From Arenibacter aquaticus (lineage in GTDB: Bacteria; Bacteroidota; Bacteroidia; Flavobacteriales; Flavobacteriaceae): a stretch of 64,000 nt of DNA. Shown piece after piece: positions 26,200 through 35,402 of this stretch. The first letter of the stretch is position 1. Every line of letters begins with the position of its first letter. The position numbers were made by a program, and so were the translations under genes. Location of the stretch: NCBI RefSeq assembly GCF_003957295.1, contig NZ_RQPJ01000006.1, forward strand, positions 1 to 64,000, in the 5' to 3' direction. Below the pieces are notes generated by a model that did no database searches, was not told the origin of the DNA, and saw nothing but the letters and a program-made list of their open reading frames with translations.

Positions 26200-27441
26200 T
26201 TATTTCGCTATTGCATTTTCTTTAACAGGAGTAAAGAGATCTTTGGCGTCAATTTGATTTCTTGTAAGGTCGTCAAAAGTTTCCCTTTCCCTGATCAATA
26301 TGGCCTTTCCATTATGCCATAGTACTTCCGGTGGCCTAAACCTTGAATTGTAATTACTGGCCATGGTAAAGCAATAGGCACCTGCATTTTTAAAGCAGAG
26401 GATATCCCCCTCCGATATTTCACTGATACGCTTGTTACTTGCAAAAGTATCGGTCTCGCAAATATAACCTACTATGGAATAGTAACGCTCGCGTCCGTCC
26501 GGATTGGAAATATTGTCTATGCTGTGGGTGGCACCATAGAACATAGGTCTTATCAAATGGTTAAATCCAGAATCTATGCTGGCAAATACTGTAGAGGTGG
26601 TCTGCTTTACAACATTGACTTTGGCCAAGAAAAAACCGGCCTCGCTCACCAAAAACTTGCCCGGCTCAAAGGCCAAGGTAAGCTCCCTACCGTACTCCTT
26701 GCAAAAAGCATTGAAGCGGTTTCCTAGTTTTTTCCCCAACTCCTCTATATTGGTTTCAATATCCCCCTTTTTGTATGGTACTTTAAACCCACTTCCAAAA
26801 TCAATGAATTCAAGTTCAGGAAAGTTTTTGGCAGTTTCAAAAAGAATCTCTGAAGCGTAAAGGAAAACATCAATATCCAAGATATCACTTCCGGTATGCA
26901 TATGTATACCATTTATTTTCATATTCGTAAGGTCTACAATACGCAATAAATGAGGTATTTGATGGATACTGATACCAAACTTGGAGTCTATATGTCCTAC
27001 GGAAATTTTAGAGTTTCCACCGGCCATTACATGTGGATTAATTCTTATACAAACAGGTATGTCCGGATGCTTGCTGCCAAATTGTTCCAATATGGATAGA
27101 TTGTCAATATTTATTCGAACCCCTAATTTAGCGGCTTCTTCTATTTCTTCCAAGGAAACTCCATTAGGGGTGAATATAATGGAACTTGGCTCAAAACCAG
27201 CCTTGAGTCCCAATTGTACCTCTTGAATGGAAACCGTGTCCAAGCCGCTTCCCAAGCTGTTCATTAACCTTAAAATAGTAATATTGGAGAGTGCCTTAGC
27301 GGCGTAATTTAGTTTTAATTTCTTTACATCTTTAAATGCATTGGTCAATCGCTGAAACTGAGAAATAATTTTTTCAGAATCATATACATAGACCGGATCA
27401 CCATAAGTTTTTGCTATCTTTAATAAATCAGTGTTTCGCAT
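26200..27441 (-). CDS. lysA: Diaminopimelate decarboxylase
   Basis: LysA decarboxylates meso-diaminopimelate to lysine using PLP. The 413-aa protein has the alanine-racemase-like barrel with the PLP lysine in KLNYAAKAL (K49), the HMHTGSDI and FGSGFKVPY phosphate-binding elements, and EPGKFLVSEAG. The C-terminal domain contains the substrate Cys region GYICETDTFA. It is a normal-length single gene with a good promoter. dapD of the same pathway lies 22 kb away in this window. Confidence 0.97.
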   Translation of the reverse strand: MRNTDLLKIAKTYGDPVYVYDSEKIISQFQRLTNAFKDVKKLKLNYAAKALSNITILRLMNSLGSGLDTVSIQEVQLGLKAGFEPSSIIFTPNGVSLEEIEEAAKLGVRINIDNLSILEQFGSKHPDIPVCIRINPHVMAGGNSKISVGHIDSKFGISIHQIPHLLRIVDLTNMKINGIHMHTGSDILDIDVFLYASEILFETAKNFPELEFIDFGSGFKVPYKKGDIETNIEELGKKLGNRFNAFCKEYGRELTLAFEPGKFLVSEAGFFLAKVNVVKQTTSTVFASIDSGFNHLIRPMFYGATHSIDNISNPDGRERYYSIVGYICETDTFASNKRISEISEGDILCFKNAGAYCFTMASNYNSRFRPPEVLWHNGKAILIRERETFDDLTRNQIDAKDLFTPVKENAIAK

Positions 27442-27457
27442 TTTTCAAAATTTTATG

Positions 27458-27489
27458 CAAATCTAGACTACTTATTGTAGTTGAGCAAA
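27458..27489 (-). promoter_or_regulatory. lysA promoter
   Basis: On the minus strand, TTTG (27489-27486), 20 nt, then TAGATTTG (27465-27458). The ATG follows 16 nt downstream. It is back-to-back with the divergent promoter at 27504-27533. Confidence 0.75.
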
Positions 27490-27503
27490 AATATATAGCA
27501 ATT

Positions 27504-27533
27504 TTTGAAATATGTAACACTATGTTATATTTG
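27504..27533 (+). promoter_or_regulatory. Promoter of LON-domain gene
   Basis: TTTG (27504-27507), 18 nt, then TATATTTG (27526-27533). The leader is about 55 nt. A small inverted repeat TAACA-CTA-TGTTA lies in the spacer and could be an operator. Confidence 0.75.
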
Positions 27534-27594
27534 TAACAAGTAATGATGGCTAGGTGTTTCCAAGTTCTAGCTGTTTTGAATTAAATAGAATACC

Positions 27595-28233
27595 ATGTTG
27601 ATACCACTATTTCCTTTGCCATCCGTTTTTTTTCCTGGAGAACAGGTGGCTCTGCATATTTTCGAGGAACGGTACAAGCAATTGATTTTGGATATAAAGG
27701 AAACTACCGGAACTTTTGGGGTACCTGTGTACATAGAGGGTAGCATTGTGTATGGTACGGAGCTAAGATTGGATAAGATTATAAAAACATATGATACCGG
27801 TGAGATGGATATTATATGTATTGCTGTGCGGTCCTTTAAGATTATTAGTTTTTACAAAACCATGGGGAATAAGTTATATGCTGGAGGAGAGGTTTACTTT
27901 TTAAATTATATGGACGACAGCGTGGCTTCACTAAGGGAAAATGTGTTGAGGCTTATTTTGGAACTGTATAAATTAATGGGGGTTTCAATTGTTAATTTAA
28001 CGAAGGATAATTTTGACATATATCTTTTGATACATAAAATAGGGTTGTCCCTGGCCCAAGAATATAAATTGTTGCAAATGACCTATGAAAGTGAGCGATT
28101 ATTGTTTATAAAGGAGCATTTGATAAATACTATCCAAGTCTTGGAGCAAGTTAACCAATCCAAAGAGATGATAGGTATGAACGGCCATTTCAAAAATTTT
28201 GACCCTATAGACTTTAAGGATTTCAAGTTATAA
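27595..28233 (+). CDS. LON substrate-binding domain protein
   Basis: A 212-aa protein carrying only the N-terminal substrate-recognition domain of Lon proteases, without ATPase or protease domains. The family opening is IPLFPLPSVFFPGEQVALHIFEERYK (LFPL...FPG...LHIFEPRY pattern). A strand-rich region holds GTFGVPVY, and a helical half follows (about 110-195). Free-standing LON domains occur widely in bacteria without known function and may be adaptors that recruit substrates. It is divergent from lysA and has its own promoter. Confidence 0.87.
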   Translation: MLIPLFPLPSVFFPGEQVALHIFEERYKQLILDIKETTGTFGVPVYIEGSIVYGTELRLDKIIKTYDTGEMDIICIAVRSFKIISFYKTMGNKLYAGGEVYFLNYMDDSVASLRENVLRLILELYKLMGVSIVNLTKDNFDIYLLIHKIGLSLAQEYKLLQMTYESERLLFIKEHLINTIQVLEQVNQSKEMIGMNGHFKNFDPIDFKDFKL

Positions 28234-28461
28234 CTTATTGTTATCATTTGGCAACCATAGGACCAAATGTAAATGCCAGTGTTCGTAGCTGGAAGAAAAC
28301 TCTCTTGTCTAGGTAATCAAAAAGGGGAGGGGTGTTGGTAAATGTCTTGATTGATCCAGATTGTTGCCCCTGTATATACTTTGGCGAGGCCCGGTTGTTT
28401 TATTTGTTTTACGTGGTATTTTTTCTGTTTTATTTAATTAGGGTAAATCGACTGTGTTTCC

Positions 28462-28469
28462 TATTTTTG
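28462..28469 (+). promoter_or_regulatory. -7 box of sucC
   Basis: TATTTTTG is an exact -7 element 28 nt before the ATG at 28497. The -33 element is not clear. The longer open frame that starts at 28332 is upstream of this box and so is not translated. Confidence 0.55.
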
Positions 28470-28496
28470 CAACTGAACAAATACAACCTTCAATTT

Positions 28497-29690
28497 ATGA
28501 ACCTTCACGAATATCAAGGAAAAGAGATTTTAGCGAGCTTTGGAGTACGCATACAACGCGGTTTAGTAGCATATAATGCCAAGGAAGCGGTAGACGCTGC
28601 AAAACAATTGACACAGGAAACGGGTACTGGTTGGCATGTTATTAAGGCCCAGGTACATGCAGGTGGCCGTGGAAAGGGTGGCGGAGTTAAGCTGGCCAAG
28701 AACTTGCGTGAAGTGGAAGATATAGCAGGTTCTATTATTGGTATGAATTTAGTTACGCCCCAGACTTCAGCAGAAGGAAAAAAGGTGCACAAGGTATTAA
28801 TAGCAGAGGATGTTTATTATCCAGGGGATAGTGAGACCAGTGAGTTTTACATGTCCGTTTTATTAAATAGGGCCAATGGTAGAAATATGATCATGTATTC
28901 TACCGAAGGTGGAATGGATATTGAGGAAGTGGCCGAGAAAACCCCACACTTAATATTTACGGAAGAGATTGACCCTTCAACGGGTCTATTGCCTTTCCAG
29001 GCTAGGAAAATAGCTTTTAATTTAGGTCTTTCCGGTACGGCTTTTAAAGAAATGACCAAATTTGTCAGCAGTTTGTATACAGCGTACACTGAAAGTGATG
29101 CCAGTTTGTTCGAGATCAATCCAGTGCTTAAAACGTCGGATGATAAGATTATGGCGGTAGATGCCAAGGTTTCAATAGACGACAATGCTTTGTACAGAAG
29201 AAAGCAATATGCAGAGATGCGCGATTTGCTAGAGGAAAATCCAATTGAAGTAGAAGCAAGGGCAGTTGGTCTTAACTATGTTGATTTGGATGGTAATGTT
29301 GGATGTATGGTAAATGGAGCTGGACTGGCCATGGCAACGATGGATTTGATTAAAATGGCCGGTGGGGAACCTGCCAATTTCTTGGATGTAGGTGGTACAG
29401 CGGATGCTAAAAGAGTTGAGGAAGCATTTAGGATTATCTTAAAAGATCCAGCGGTTAAGTGTATTCTAATAAATATCTTTGGTGGAATTGTACGATGTGA
29501 CCGTGTAGCCCAAGGAGTTGTTGATGCTTATAAAAATATGGGAGATGCTATAAAAGTTCCTATAATAGTTAGGCTTCAAGGAACCAATGCCGAATTGGCC
29601 AAGGAAATTATAGATAACTCAGGATTGGCCGTTCACTCTGCAGTTCAGTTCCAGGAAGCTGCGGACAAGGTTGAAGAGGTGTTGGCTTAA
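28497..29690 (+). CDS. sucC: Succinate-CoA ligase (ADP-forming) subunit beta
   Basis: SucC binds nucleotide and succinate in the TCA-cycle enzyme that makes ATP or GTP from succinyl-CoA. From ATG 28497 it has 397 aa, starting MNLHEYQGKEILASFGV as all SucC proteins do. The ATP-grasp domain includes KAQVHAGGRGKGGGVKLA and EINPVLKT. The C-terminal CoA-ligase domain has LDVGGTADAKRVEEAFRIIL, INIFGGIVRCDRVAQG and the closing VRLQGTNAELAKEII. A terminator follows. sucD is not adjacent, which is common in this family. Confidence 0.97.
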   Translation: MNLHEYQGKEILASFGVRIQRGLVAYNAKEAVDAAKQLTQETGTGWHVIKAQVHAGGRGKGGGVKLAKNLREVEDIAGSIIGMNLVTPQTSAEGKKVHKVLIAEDVYYPGDSETSEFYMSVLLNRANGRNMIMYSTEGGMDIEEVAEKTPHLIFTEEIDPSTGLLPFQARKIAFNLGLSGTAFKEMTKFVSSLYTAYTESDASLFEINPVLKTSDDKIMAVDAKVSIDDNALYRRKQYAEMRDLLEENPIEVEARAVGLNYVDLDGNVGCMVNGAGLAMATMDLIKMAGGEPANFLDVGGTADAKRVEEAFRIILKDPAVKCILINIFGGIVRCDRVAQGVVDAYKNMGDAIKVPIIVRLQGTNAELAKEIIDNSGLAVHSAVQFQEAADKVEEVLA

Positions 29691-29714
29691 TAAACACTTT
29701 ATAACATAATCAAG

Positions 29715-29746
29715 AAAGGCAGTATTTTTAAATACTGCCTTTTTTT
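29715..29746 (+). terminator. sucC terminator
   Basis: AAAGGCAGTATTT and AAATACTGCCTTT form a 13-bp stem with a 2-nt loop and a T tract. Confidence 0.9.
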
Positions 29747-29766
29747 ATGTCCTAAGTGTCCGATTG

Positions 29767-30135
29767 TCAGGATTTTTTCTTGTTCTTGTACTTTACGGAA
29801 GTAATATCGTGATCTATTTTTCTTTTTTGTTGCTCTTTAAACCTGGGTTTCTGGGATGGCTTGGTAGCGGCAGATTTCTTAGGCCTGGGCAAGGTTGTAT
29901 TGGTGTCTTTTGGGTTATCCCTGGTCCCTCTGTAATATATTACCAATCCATTTAAAAAATTACGCAATATTTGGTCGCCACATTCCATATAATTGGGGTG
30001 ATCTTCCTTTCTAAAAAAAGCTCCAAGTTCACTTTTGGAGACTTTAAAATCGACTAGTTTTAAAATTTCTACAATATCATCATCACGTAGTTTAAGGGCA
30101 ACCCTTAACTTTTTTAAAACATCATTATTGGTCAT
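29767..30135 (-). CDS. DUF1456 family protein
   Basis: A 122-aa cytosolic protein. Two copies of a short helical unit characteristic of DUF1456 (YehS) are visible: NNDVLKKLRVALKLRDDDIVEIL (about 3-25), then a KSELGAFFRKEDHPNY link and CGDQILRNFLNGLVIYYRG. The C-terminal 40 residues are basic and low-complexity (lysine, arginine, proline), probably disordered and perhaps nucleic-acid binding. The family has no known function. The gene converges on the sucC terminator. Confidence 0.88.
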   Translation of the reverse strand: MTNNDVLKKLRVALKLRDDDIVEILKLVDFKVSKSELGAFFRKEDHPNYMECGDQILRNFLNGLVIYYRGTRDNPKDTNTTLPRPKKSAATKPSQKPRFKEQQKRKIDHDITSVKYKNKKKS

Positions 30136-30259
30136 ATAATTAATTTTTTCACAAGATATTACAAAAAATAGGATGTGTGGCTAGTTTTGCAAAACTTTCC
30201 GCTAAAGGTTGGCTAGGAAACAAGCTCAAATAATGTAACTTAGTGATAAACTGTTAACT

Positions 30260-30661
30260 ATGAATACGTATTTGGAGAAATTGGGCATTCTTTCCCAAAT
30301 GATTTCCTTTGCAAGGATAGACAAAAAAATCTTGGATTCGGAGTATGATTTTTTATGGGGTGTGGCACAACAATTGGGAATAGGTAAAGAAGATTTTAAT
30401 TCTTTATTTCACAAGGAGCCTAAAAAGGTGGTGTTAAAATCGGAGGCCGAACGTATTCTTCAATTTCACAGATTGGTATTGCTTATGAATATTGATCAGG
30501 AACAGAAATTGGTGGAAATAGAGGAACTGCACAACGTAGGTCTAGGTTTTGGGCTGCCGCAGGCAGCCATAGAACAGGTATTGATAGCCATGCACAGGTA
30601 TCCAGATAAGGTGGTCCCACCAGAGGTTTTAATGGAAATCTTTAAAGTATATAAGAATTAA
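30260..30661 (+). CDS. TerB-like helical protein
   Basis: A 133-aa all-helical cytosolic protein resembling the TerB/TerB-like family: MISFARIDKKILDSEYDFLWGVAQQLGI has the ARxDGxxxxxExxFL... pattern, followed by FHRLVLLMNIDQEQ and a final helix near AAIEQVLIAMHRYP. The acidic metal-binding residues of classical TerB are only partly kept. Flavobacteria carry several such genes, and a tellurite-resistance role should not be assumed. It is monocistronic and just upstream of hsp20. Confidence 0.7.
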   Translation: MNTYLEKLGILSQMISFARIDKKILDSEYDFLWGVAQQLGIGKEDFNSLFHKEPKKVVLKSEAERILQFHRLVLLMNIDQEQKLVEIEELHNVGLGFGLPQAAIEQVLIAMHRYPDKVVPPEVLMEIFKVYKN

Positions 30662-30730
30662 GTGACAATGTGTCGGTGTTTTCTTGTTCAAAAATGACAT
30701 AGTGGCATTAAAAATGCTCTGGTATAGGAT

Positions 30731-30758
30731 TTGACATTTATACTGTGAAAAGTATAAG
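30731..30758 (+). promoter_or_regulatory. Sigma70-like promoter and dyad upstream of hsp20
   Basis: TTGACA (30731-30736), 16 nt, then TATAAG (30753-30758) resembles the classical bacterial promoter, not the TAnnTTTG type used elsewhere in the window. TTATACT and AGTATAA (30738-30744 and 30751-30757) form a dyad across it, so a heat-shock regulator site is possible. Confidence 0.4.
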
Positions 30759-30780
30759 TATAACGTAAAATATAAATATC

Positions 30781-31206
30781 ATGAGTATAGTAAAAAGAAA
30801 TAATGTTCTGTTTCCTTCCTTAATGAACGAATTTTTTAAACCAGACTGGTTTGGGGGTATGGATAATGTAAATTACAATGTTCCAGCTGCCAATGTTAAG
30901 GAGACCGAGAGCGAGTATCTATTGGAACTTGCCGTACCCGGTAGGAAAAAGGAAGATTTTAATGTTGAGATCGACAACGATGTGCTAACTATTTCTTCCG
31001 AGGTGAAGAATGAAGATAGTGAGGTTGATGAGGGGTATACCAGAAAGGAATTTACATTTTCCTCTTTTAAAAGGGTATTCAGCCTGCCAGAAACGGTGGC
31101 GGCCGACAAGATAAATGCGTCTTATGAAGATGGCGTACTTAAATTTGTTCTGCCCAAAAAAGAAGAGGCATTACCCAAGCCCAAGAGATTGATAGAGATA
31201 GCTTAA
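30781..31206 (+). CDS. Small heat-shock protein (Hsp20/alpha-crystallin)
   Basis: A 141-aa ATP-independent chaperone that holds unfolding proteins. An N-terminal arm (about 1-35) is followed by the alpha-crystallin domain (about 37-128) with YLLELAVPGRKKEDFNVEI, a beta-6 loop with RKEFTFSSFKRVFSLPE, and the hallmark ASYEDGVLKFVLPKKE (A-x4-GVL). A short C-terminal tail KPKRLIEIA holds the I-x-I-like anchor for oligomer formation. The upstream region differs from housekeeping promoters in the window, consistent with stress control. Confidence 0.96.
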   Translation: MSIVKRNNVLFPSLMNEFFKPDWFGGMDNVNYNVPAANVKETESEYLLELAVPGRKKEDFNVEIDNDVLTISSEVKNEDSEVDEGYTRKEFTFSSFKRVFSLPETVAADKINASYEDGVLKFVLPKKEEALPKPKRLIEIA

Positions 31207-31268
31207 GAGTTAAGCTAGTCATATATCCACTAGGATATGTAGTAGTTTATTTGGTTGGTTGGTTAAGG

Positions 31269-31301
31269 AAAGCGCTTTGAGATATCAAGGCGCTTTTTTT
31301 T
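31269..31301 (+). terminator. hsp20 terminator
   Basis: AAAGCGC and GCGCTTT, extended inward by TTGA/TCAA pairs, form a hairpin followed by eight T. Confidence 0.8.
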
Positions 31302-31348
31302 ATGCTGTGAACTGCTATTTTTTTGGTAGATATGTTTAAATGCGAGTG

Positions 31349-33337
31349 CTATTCCTGTTCCTGTAAGGATTTAATCTCGTCCCTCAATTTCGCAGCTTGT
31401 AGGAAATCAAGATCCTTGGCCGCTTTTTCCATAGCCTTCCTTTTGTCACGGATCATTTTTTCTTTTTGCTCACTAGTAAGATACATCATGTCTGGTTCTG
31501 CAGCCTTCATTTCTTCTTTTTCAAAATGGTAGGTGGAAACCGAATTTTTTGCCAGTATGCTATCAAGGCTTTTGTTAAGAGCGGTGGGGGTTATCTTGTG
31601 CTCAAGGTTATAGGCCATTTGTTTTTCCCTGCGGTAGTTGGTCTCATCTATTGTCTTTTGCATGCTATTTGTAATTTTATCGGCATACATGATGGCTTTA
31701 CCGTTTAGGTTTCTTGCTGCACGACCTACGGTCTGTGTTAGGGATCTGGCGCTTCTTAGAAATCCTTCCTTATCCGCATCCAAAATTGCAACTAGGGAAA
31801 CCTCTGGAAGGTCCAACCCCTCCCGTAATAAATTGACCCCGATCAAGACGTCGAAGACCCCTTTGCGCAAGTCTTGCATAATTTCCACACGCTCCAAGGT
31901 GTCCACATCACTGTGTATGTACCTACAGCGAACGTTGATTCTAGTCAGGTATTTTGCCAGTTCCTCGGCCATCCTTTTGGTGAGCGTGGTAACCAAGGTC
32001 CTTTCATCCTTTTCAACCCTTAGCTGTATTTCCTCTATTAGGTCGTCTATTTGGTTTAGGCTTGGGCGTATCTCTATAATTGGGTCCAAAAGTCCGGTTG
32101 GTCTAATTACCTGTTCCACATAGACCCCTTGGCTCAATTCCAATTCGTAATCAGCAGGGGTCGCACTTACGTAAATTACCTGGTTTTGAAGAGCTTCAAA
32201 TTCCTCAAACTTCAAGGGTCGGTTGTCCATAGCAGCAGGGAGTCTAAAGCCGTAATCCACTAGGTTTTCCTTTCTGGATCTATCACCACCGTACATGGCA
32301 TGTACCTGCGGAATGGTAACGTGACTCTCGTCTACCACCATTAAATAATCGTTGGGAAAATAATCCAACAAACAAAATGGACGTGTGCCCGGTTCACGAC
32401 CATCCAGATAGCGGGAATAATTCTCTATCCCGGAGCAATAGCCCAATTCCCGGATCATCTCTAAGTCAAAATTTGTCCGTTCTTCCAGCCGCTTTGCTTC
32501 TAAATGTTTGCCAATTTCCTTGAAATAGGCAACTTGTTTCACCATATCATCCTGTATGTGGTGAATGGCATTTTGCAATACGTCCGGTGAGGTAACAAAC
32601 ATATTGGCGGGATATATATTCAGCTGTTGGTATTTTTCCAGTACCTTATTTTTATAGGGGTCAAAGGCTTCAATTTCCTCGATTTCGTCCCCAAAGAAAT
32701 GTATCCTAAAGGCATGGTCGGCGTAACTGGGAAACACGTCCACTACATCCCCCTTTACCCTAAAATTTCCATTCCTGAAATCCGCAGTGGTTCTGGAGTA
32801 AAGGCTTTGAACCAATTGATGTAGAAACTTGGTTCTTGAAATAACCTGATCCTTTTCTATGCTAATCACATTTTTTTGAAACTCAACCGGGTTTCCAATT
32901 CCGTATAGACAGGATACCGAGGCCACTACCAAAATATCCCTTCTTCCCGATAATAGGGAGGAGGTGGCACTCAGACGTAGCTTTTCAATATCCTCGTTTA
33001 TGGATAGATCCTTTTCAATATAGGTTCCGCTCGATGGGATATAGGCTTCGGGCTGGTAGTAGTCGTAGTACGATACAAAATACTCCACCGCGTTCTCGGG
33101 GAAAAACTGTTTAAATTCCGAATACAACTGGGCAGCCAGTGTTTTGTTATGTGCCAATACCAAGGTAGGCCGTTGTACCCGTTCTATAACATTGGCCACG
33201 GTAAAGGTTTTTCCAGAACCGGTTACCCCTAAAAGAGTTTGATAGCGTTCATTGGTCTCTATACCCTCCTGGAGTTGTTTTATGGCCATCGGTTGATCGC
33301 CGGTAGGTTTAAACTCGGAAACAACTTTGAATTTCAT
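31349..33337 (-). CDS. uvrB: Excinuclease ABC subunit B
   Basis: UvrB is the damage-verification helicase-like subunit of nucleotide excision repair. The 662-aa protein starts with KPTGDQPMAIKQL and has Walker A GVTGSGKTFT, the beta-hairpin region YYDYYQPEAYIP, the DESHV Walker B, helicase motifs TTLTKRMAEEL and INLLREGLDLPEV-like GVNLLREGLDLPEV, and RAARN. The C-terminal UVR domain (about 625-660, KAMEKAAKDLDFLQAAKLRDEI) binds UvrC. Complete and normal length, with no operon partners. Confidence 0.98.
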   Translation of the reverse strand: MKFKVVSEFKPTGDQPMAIKQLQEGIETNERYQTLLGVTGSGKTFTVANVIERVQRPTLVLAHNKTLAAQLYSEFKQFFPENAVEYFVSYYDYYQPEAYIPSSGTYIEKDLSINEDIEKLRLSATSSLLSGRRDILVVASVSCLYGIGNPVEFQKNVISIEKDQVISRTKFLHQLVQSLYSRTTADFRNGNFRVKGDVVDVFPSYADHAFRIHFFGDEIEEIEAFDPYKNKVLEKYQQLNIYPANMFVTSPDVLQNAIHHIQDDMVKQVAYFKEIGKHLEAKRLEERTNFDLEMIRELGYCSGIENYSRYLDGREPGTRPFCLLDYFPNDYLMVVDESHVTIPQVHAMYGGDRSRKENLVDYGFRLPAAMDNRPLKFEEFEALQNQVIYVSATPADYELELSQGVYVEQVIRPTGLLDPIIEIRPSLNQIDDLIEEIQLRVEKDERTLVTTLTKRMAEELAKYLTRINVRCRYIHSDVDTLERVEIMQDLRKGVFDVLIGVNLLREGLDLPEVSLVAILDADKEGFLRSARSLTQTVGRAARNLNGKAIMYADKITNSMQKTIDETNYRREKQMAYNLEHKITPTALNKSLDSILAKNSVSTYHFEKEEMKAAEPDMMYLTSEQKEKMIRDKRKAMEKAAKDLDFLQAAKLRDEIKSLQEQE

Positions 33338-33560
33338 TTAGTTAAAATTTCTAGTGAATAATGCTGACACAACATTTGCCCAGCATTGGTAACTGTACCT
33401 AAAATGGCAATGGGAAATCTTTTTATTCCGGATTTTAGATCAAAAGAGCATCCATATGATATCATGACATAAAATTAATAAAACAAGGGCAATACTAGGG
33501 TAGATTAAGAACTATTTAAGTCCATTTTAGCGATGGCTAGTAAATTTGAAATGTTGGTGA

Positions 33561-34394
33561 TTATAAATCCCGTATTTTGAGCAATACATAGGATAGATAT
33601 ACAAAAATTCCTGTCCAACAGCCTACCACTAATAGCTCATAAAAGTGCACGGCGTAATCTTTGGTGAATTCTTCCCCTACCTGTTGGGCCATACTTTGTA
33701 CCGCTTTAAACCTGGTGACAGGTTCTTTGATCAGGTTGCTCATAGATTCCAGAGGTAAAAATTTCATTACACTTACGGAAGCTTCCTTCCCGGCCAACCA
33801 CCATACCAAGAATCGGATTCCTAGGTTTTCCATGGCGAACCATAAAATCAGAAAACCAAGAGCGAAAGCAGATCGTTTTACCAAAATCCCTAGGAAAAGA
33901 CAGAAAGAAAAGAATCCTATCAATTTTACCAAATACGCTAAAAGGTACTCTAAGTCCGAAAGAACAATGGATATTTCCGTGTAATCCGAATAAAGGAGTC
34001 CTAAAACTAGCGAAACCACAAAAACAAAAATGGTCGAAAAAACGGAGAAGACCAGCACTGTGAGAAATTTGGAGGCAATAAATTCTTTTTTGCTCAAGCC
34101 ATCAATTAAATTTTGCTTCAAGGTTTTGTTGCTGTATTCATTGGCCATCATGGATACTATTATTATGGCCAAGAAAAGTTTTAGCCCGCCAGCGATCCAA
34201 GTGTTAAGATGCCATATATAAGGAAAATTAAATATTCCTTGCTCTGCAACATGGAATTGTATGGGGCCTATATCAAATTTAATGGCAGCGATTAGGGCCA
34301 TACATAGGATGAGGGCAAAATAGGCTAGTATTAAAACCTTACTGGCGTTATTGTTCCACAGTTTTATAAATTCTATTTGTAGTAATCGTAGCAT
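33561..34394 (-). CDS. ABC-2 type transporter permease
   Basis: A 277-aa membrane protein with about six hydrophobic segments, starting MLRLLQIEFIKLWNNNASKVLIL as ABC-2 permeases do. The cytoplasmic ANEYSNKTLKQNLIDGLSKKEFIASK stretch (about 84-110) is the coupling region to the ATPase. It lies 28 nt downstream of the matching ATPase gene on the same strand, so the two form a simple exporter. The substrate is unknown. Relatives include bacitracin- and lantibiotic-type exporters. Confidence 0.9.
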   Translation of the reverse strand: MLRLLQIEFIKLWNNNASKVLILAYFALILCMALIAAIKFDIGPIQFHVAEQGIFNFPYIWHLNTWIAGGLKLFLAIIIVSMMANEYSNKTLKQNLIDGLSKKEFIASKFLTVLVFSVFSTIFVFVVSLVLGLLYSDYTEISIVLSDLEYLLAYLVKLIGFFSFCLFLGILVKRSAFALGFLILWFAMENLGIRFLVWWLAGKEASVSVMKFLPLESMSNLIKEPVTRFKAVQSMAQQVGEEFTKDYAVHFYELLVVGCWTGIFVYLSYVLLKIRDL

Positions 34395-34422
34395 ATCGTA
34401 ATGGGAGCTCTAGGCTTTTATA

Positions 34423-35325
34423 TTAGTGGTTAGTGTGGTTGGTCAGGCTAAGGAACTGTTCTTCCAGGCTCTCTTTCCGTTTTACCAAGTGCGAGAGTAT
34501 TATACCATTGTTAAATAGATCCTGATTCAATGTGGGGGCCTCCAATTCTTCTTTTAGGAAAGCGGTCACAAGGCCGTTTTCCTGTTTAATGCTACCAAAA
34601 CTGGCATGTTGGCCAAGGTAGGAGACCAGGTTTTTATTGTCCGCACTCTTCAACTCAAAGAAGCCATGGCTCCTTAGCATACCATCCACGGGTCCGGAGT
34701 AAAGTTTTTCCCCTTGACGCAGTATTATTACATGGCTGCATACTTTTTCTACCTCGTCCAGTAAGTGGGAAGCTAGGAGAATAGTAGTGCCCTGGCCTGC
34801 TATTTTTTTAATGATTTCCCGGATTTGGTGTATACCTTGGGGATCCAATCCATTGGTGGGTTCGTCCAAGATCAATATAGACGGATCGTTTAGGAGTGCA
34901 GAGGCAATGGCCAATCGCTGTTTCATTCCCAATGAAAAAGTGCGGAACTTACTGTTTTTACGATCCAAAAGTCCAACTAGTTCCAATTTTTCCTCAATTT
35001 TATCTTCACTGACCTCTTTTATCTTGCACACCAATTTAAGGTTCTCTATGGCGGTCAAATAAGGGTAGAAATTGGGGCGTTCTATAATGGCACCTACTTT
35101 TTTTAAGGCCTTATGTGTAGATAGGGTTCCCCCAAACCATGAAAATTCGCCCCCACTGCTGTTTACCACATTGAGCACTATTCCCAAGGTGGTGGACTTA
35201 CCACTGCCATTTGGTCCCAAAATACCATAAACATTGCCTTTTTCTATATTAAAGGATAGGTCTTTTACGGCAGTCAGGTAGCCAAATTTTTTGGTCAGTT
35301 TATTAACGGATAGTATAGTTTCCAA
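34423..35325 (-). CDS. ABC transporter ATP-binding protein
   Basis: A 300-aa ATPase powering the ABC-2 permease downstream. Walker A GPNGSGKST (about 38-46), signature FSLGMKQRLAIASAL (LSGGQ-like), Walker B ILILDEPTNGLDPQG and the switch histidine in LLASHLLDEVEK are present. About 80 C-terminal residues form an accessory domain typical of the BcrA/CcmA-like exporters. The start is TTG at 35325, since no ATG fits before the conserved N-terminus METILSVNKL. Two-gene operon with the permease. Confidence 0.94.
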   Translation of the reverse strand: METILSVNKLTKKFGYLTAVKDLSFNIEKGNVYGILGPNGSGKSTTLGIVLNVVNSSGGEFSWFGGTLSTHKALKKVGAIIERPNFYPYLTAIENLKLVCKIKEVSEDKIEEKLELVGLLDRKNSKFRTFSLGMKQRLAIASALLNDPSILILDEPTNGLDPQGIHQIREIIKKIAGQGTTILLASHLLDEVEKVCSHVIILRQGEKLYSGPVDGMLRSHGFFELKSADNKNLVSYLGQHASFGSIKQENGLVTAFLKEELEAPTLNQDLFNNGIILSHLVKRKESLEEQFLSLTNHTNH

Positions 35326-35402
35326 AATGGAGTAGTTTTTTTAGTTGTTTGTACCTAATTGACGAAGAAATCGTTATTTTGTTACAAATAAATGTTAGCT
35401 AG

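Noticed and set aside
28332..28496. 55-residue N-terminal extension of sucC
   Set aside because: It is upstream of an exact -7 box and not part of the family. SucC proteins start MNLHEYQ.
30260..30661. Tellurite-resistance determinant
   Set aside because: Only a TerB-like fold is suggested, the acidic site is incomplete, and no other ter genes are present.
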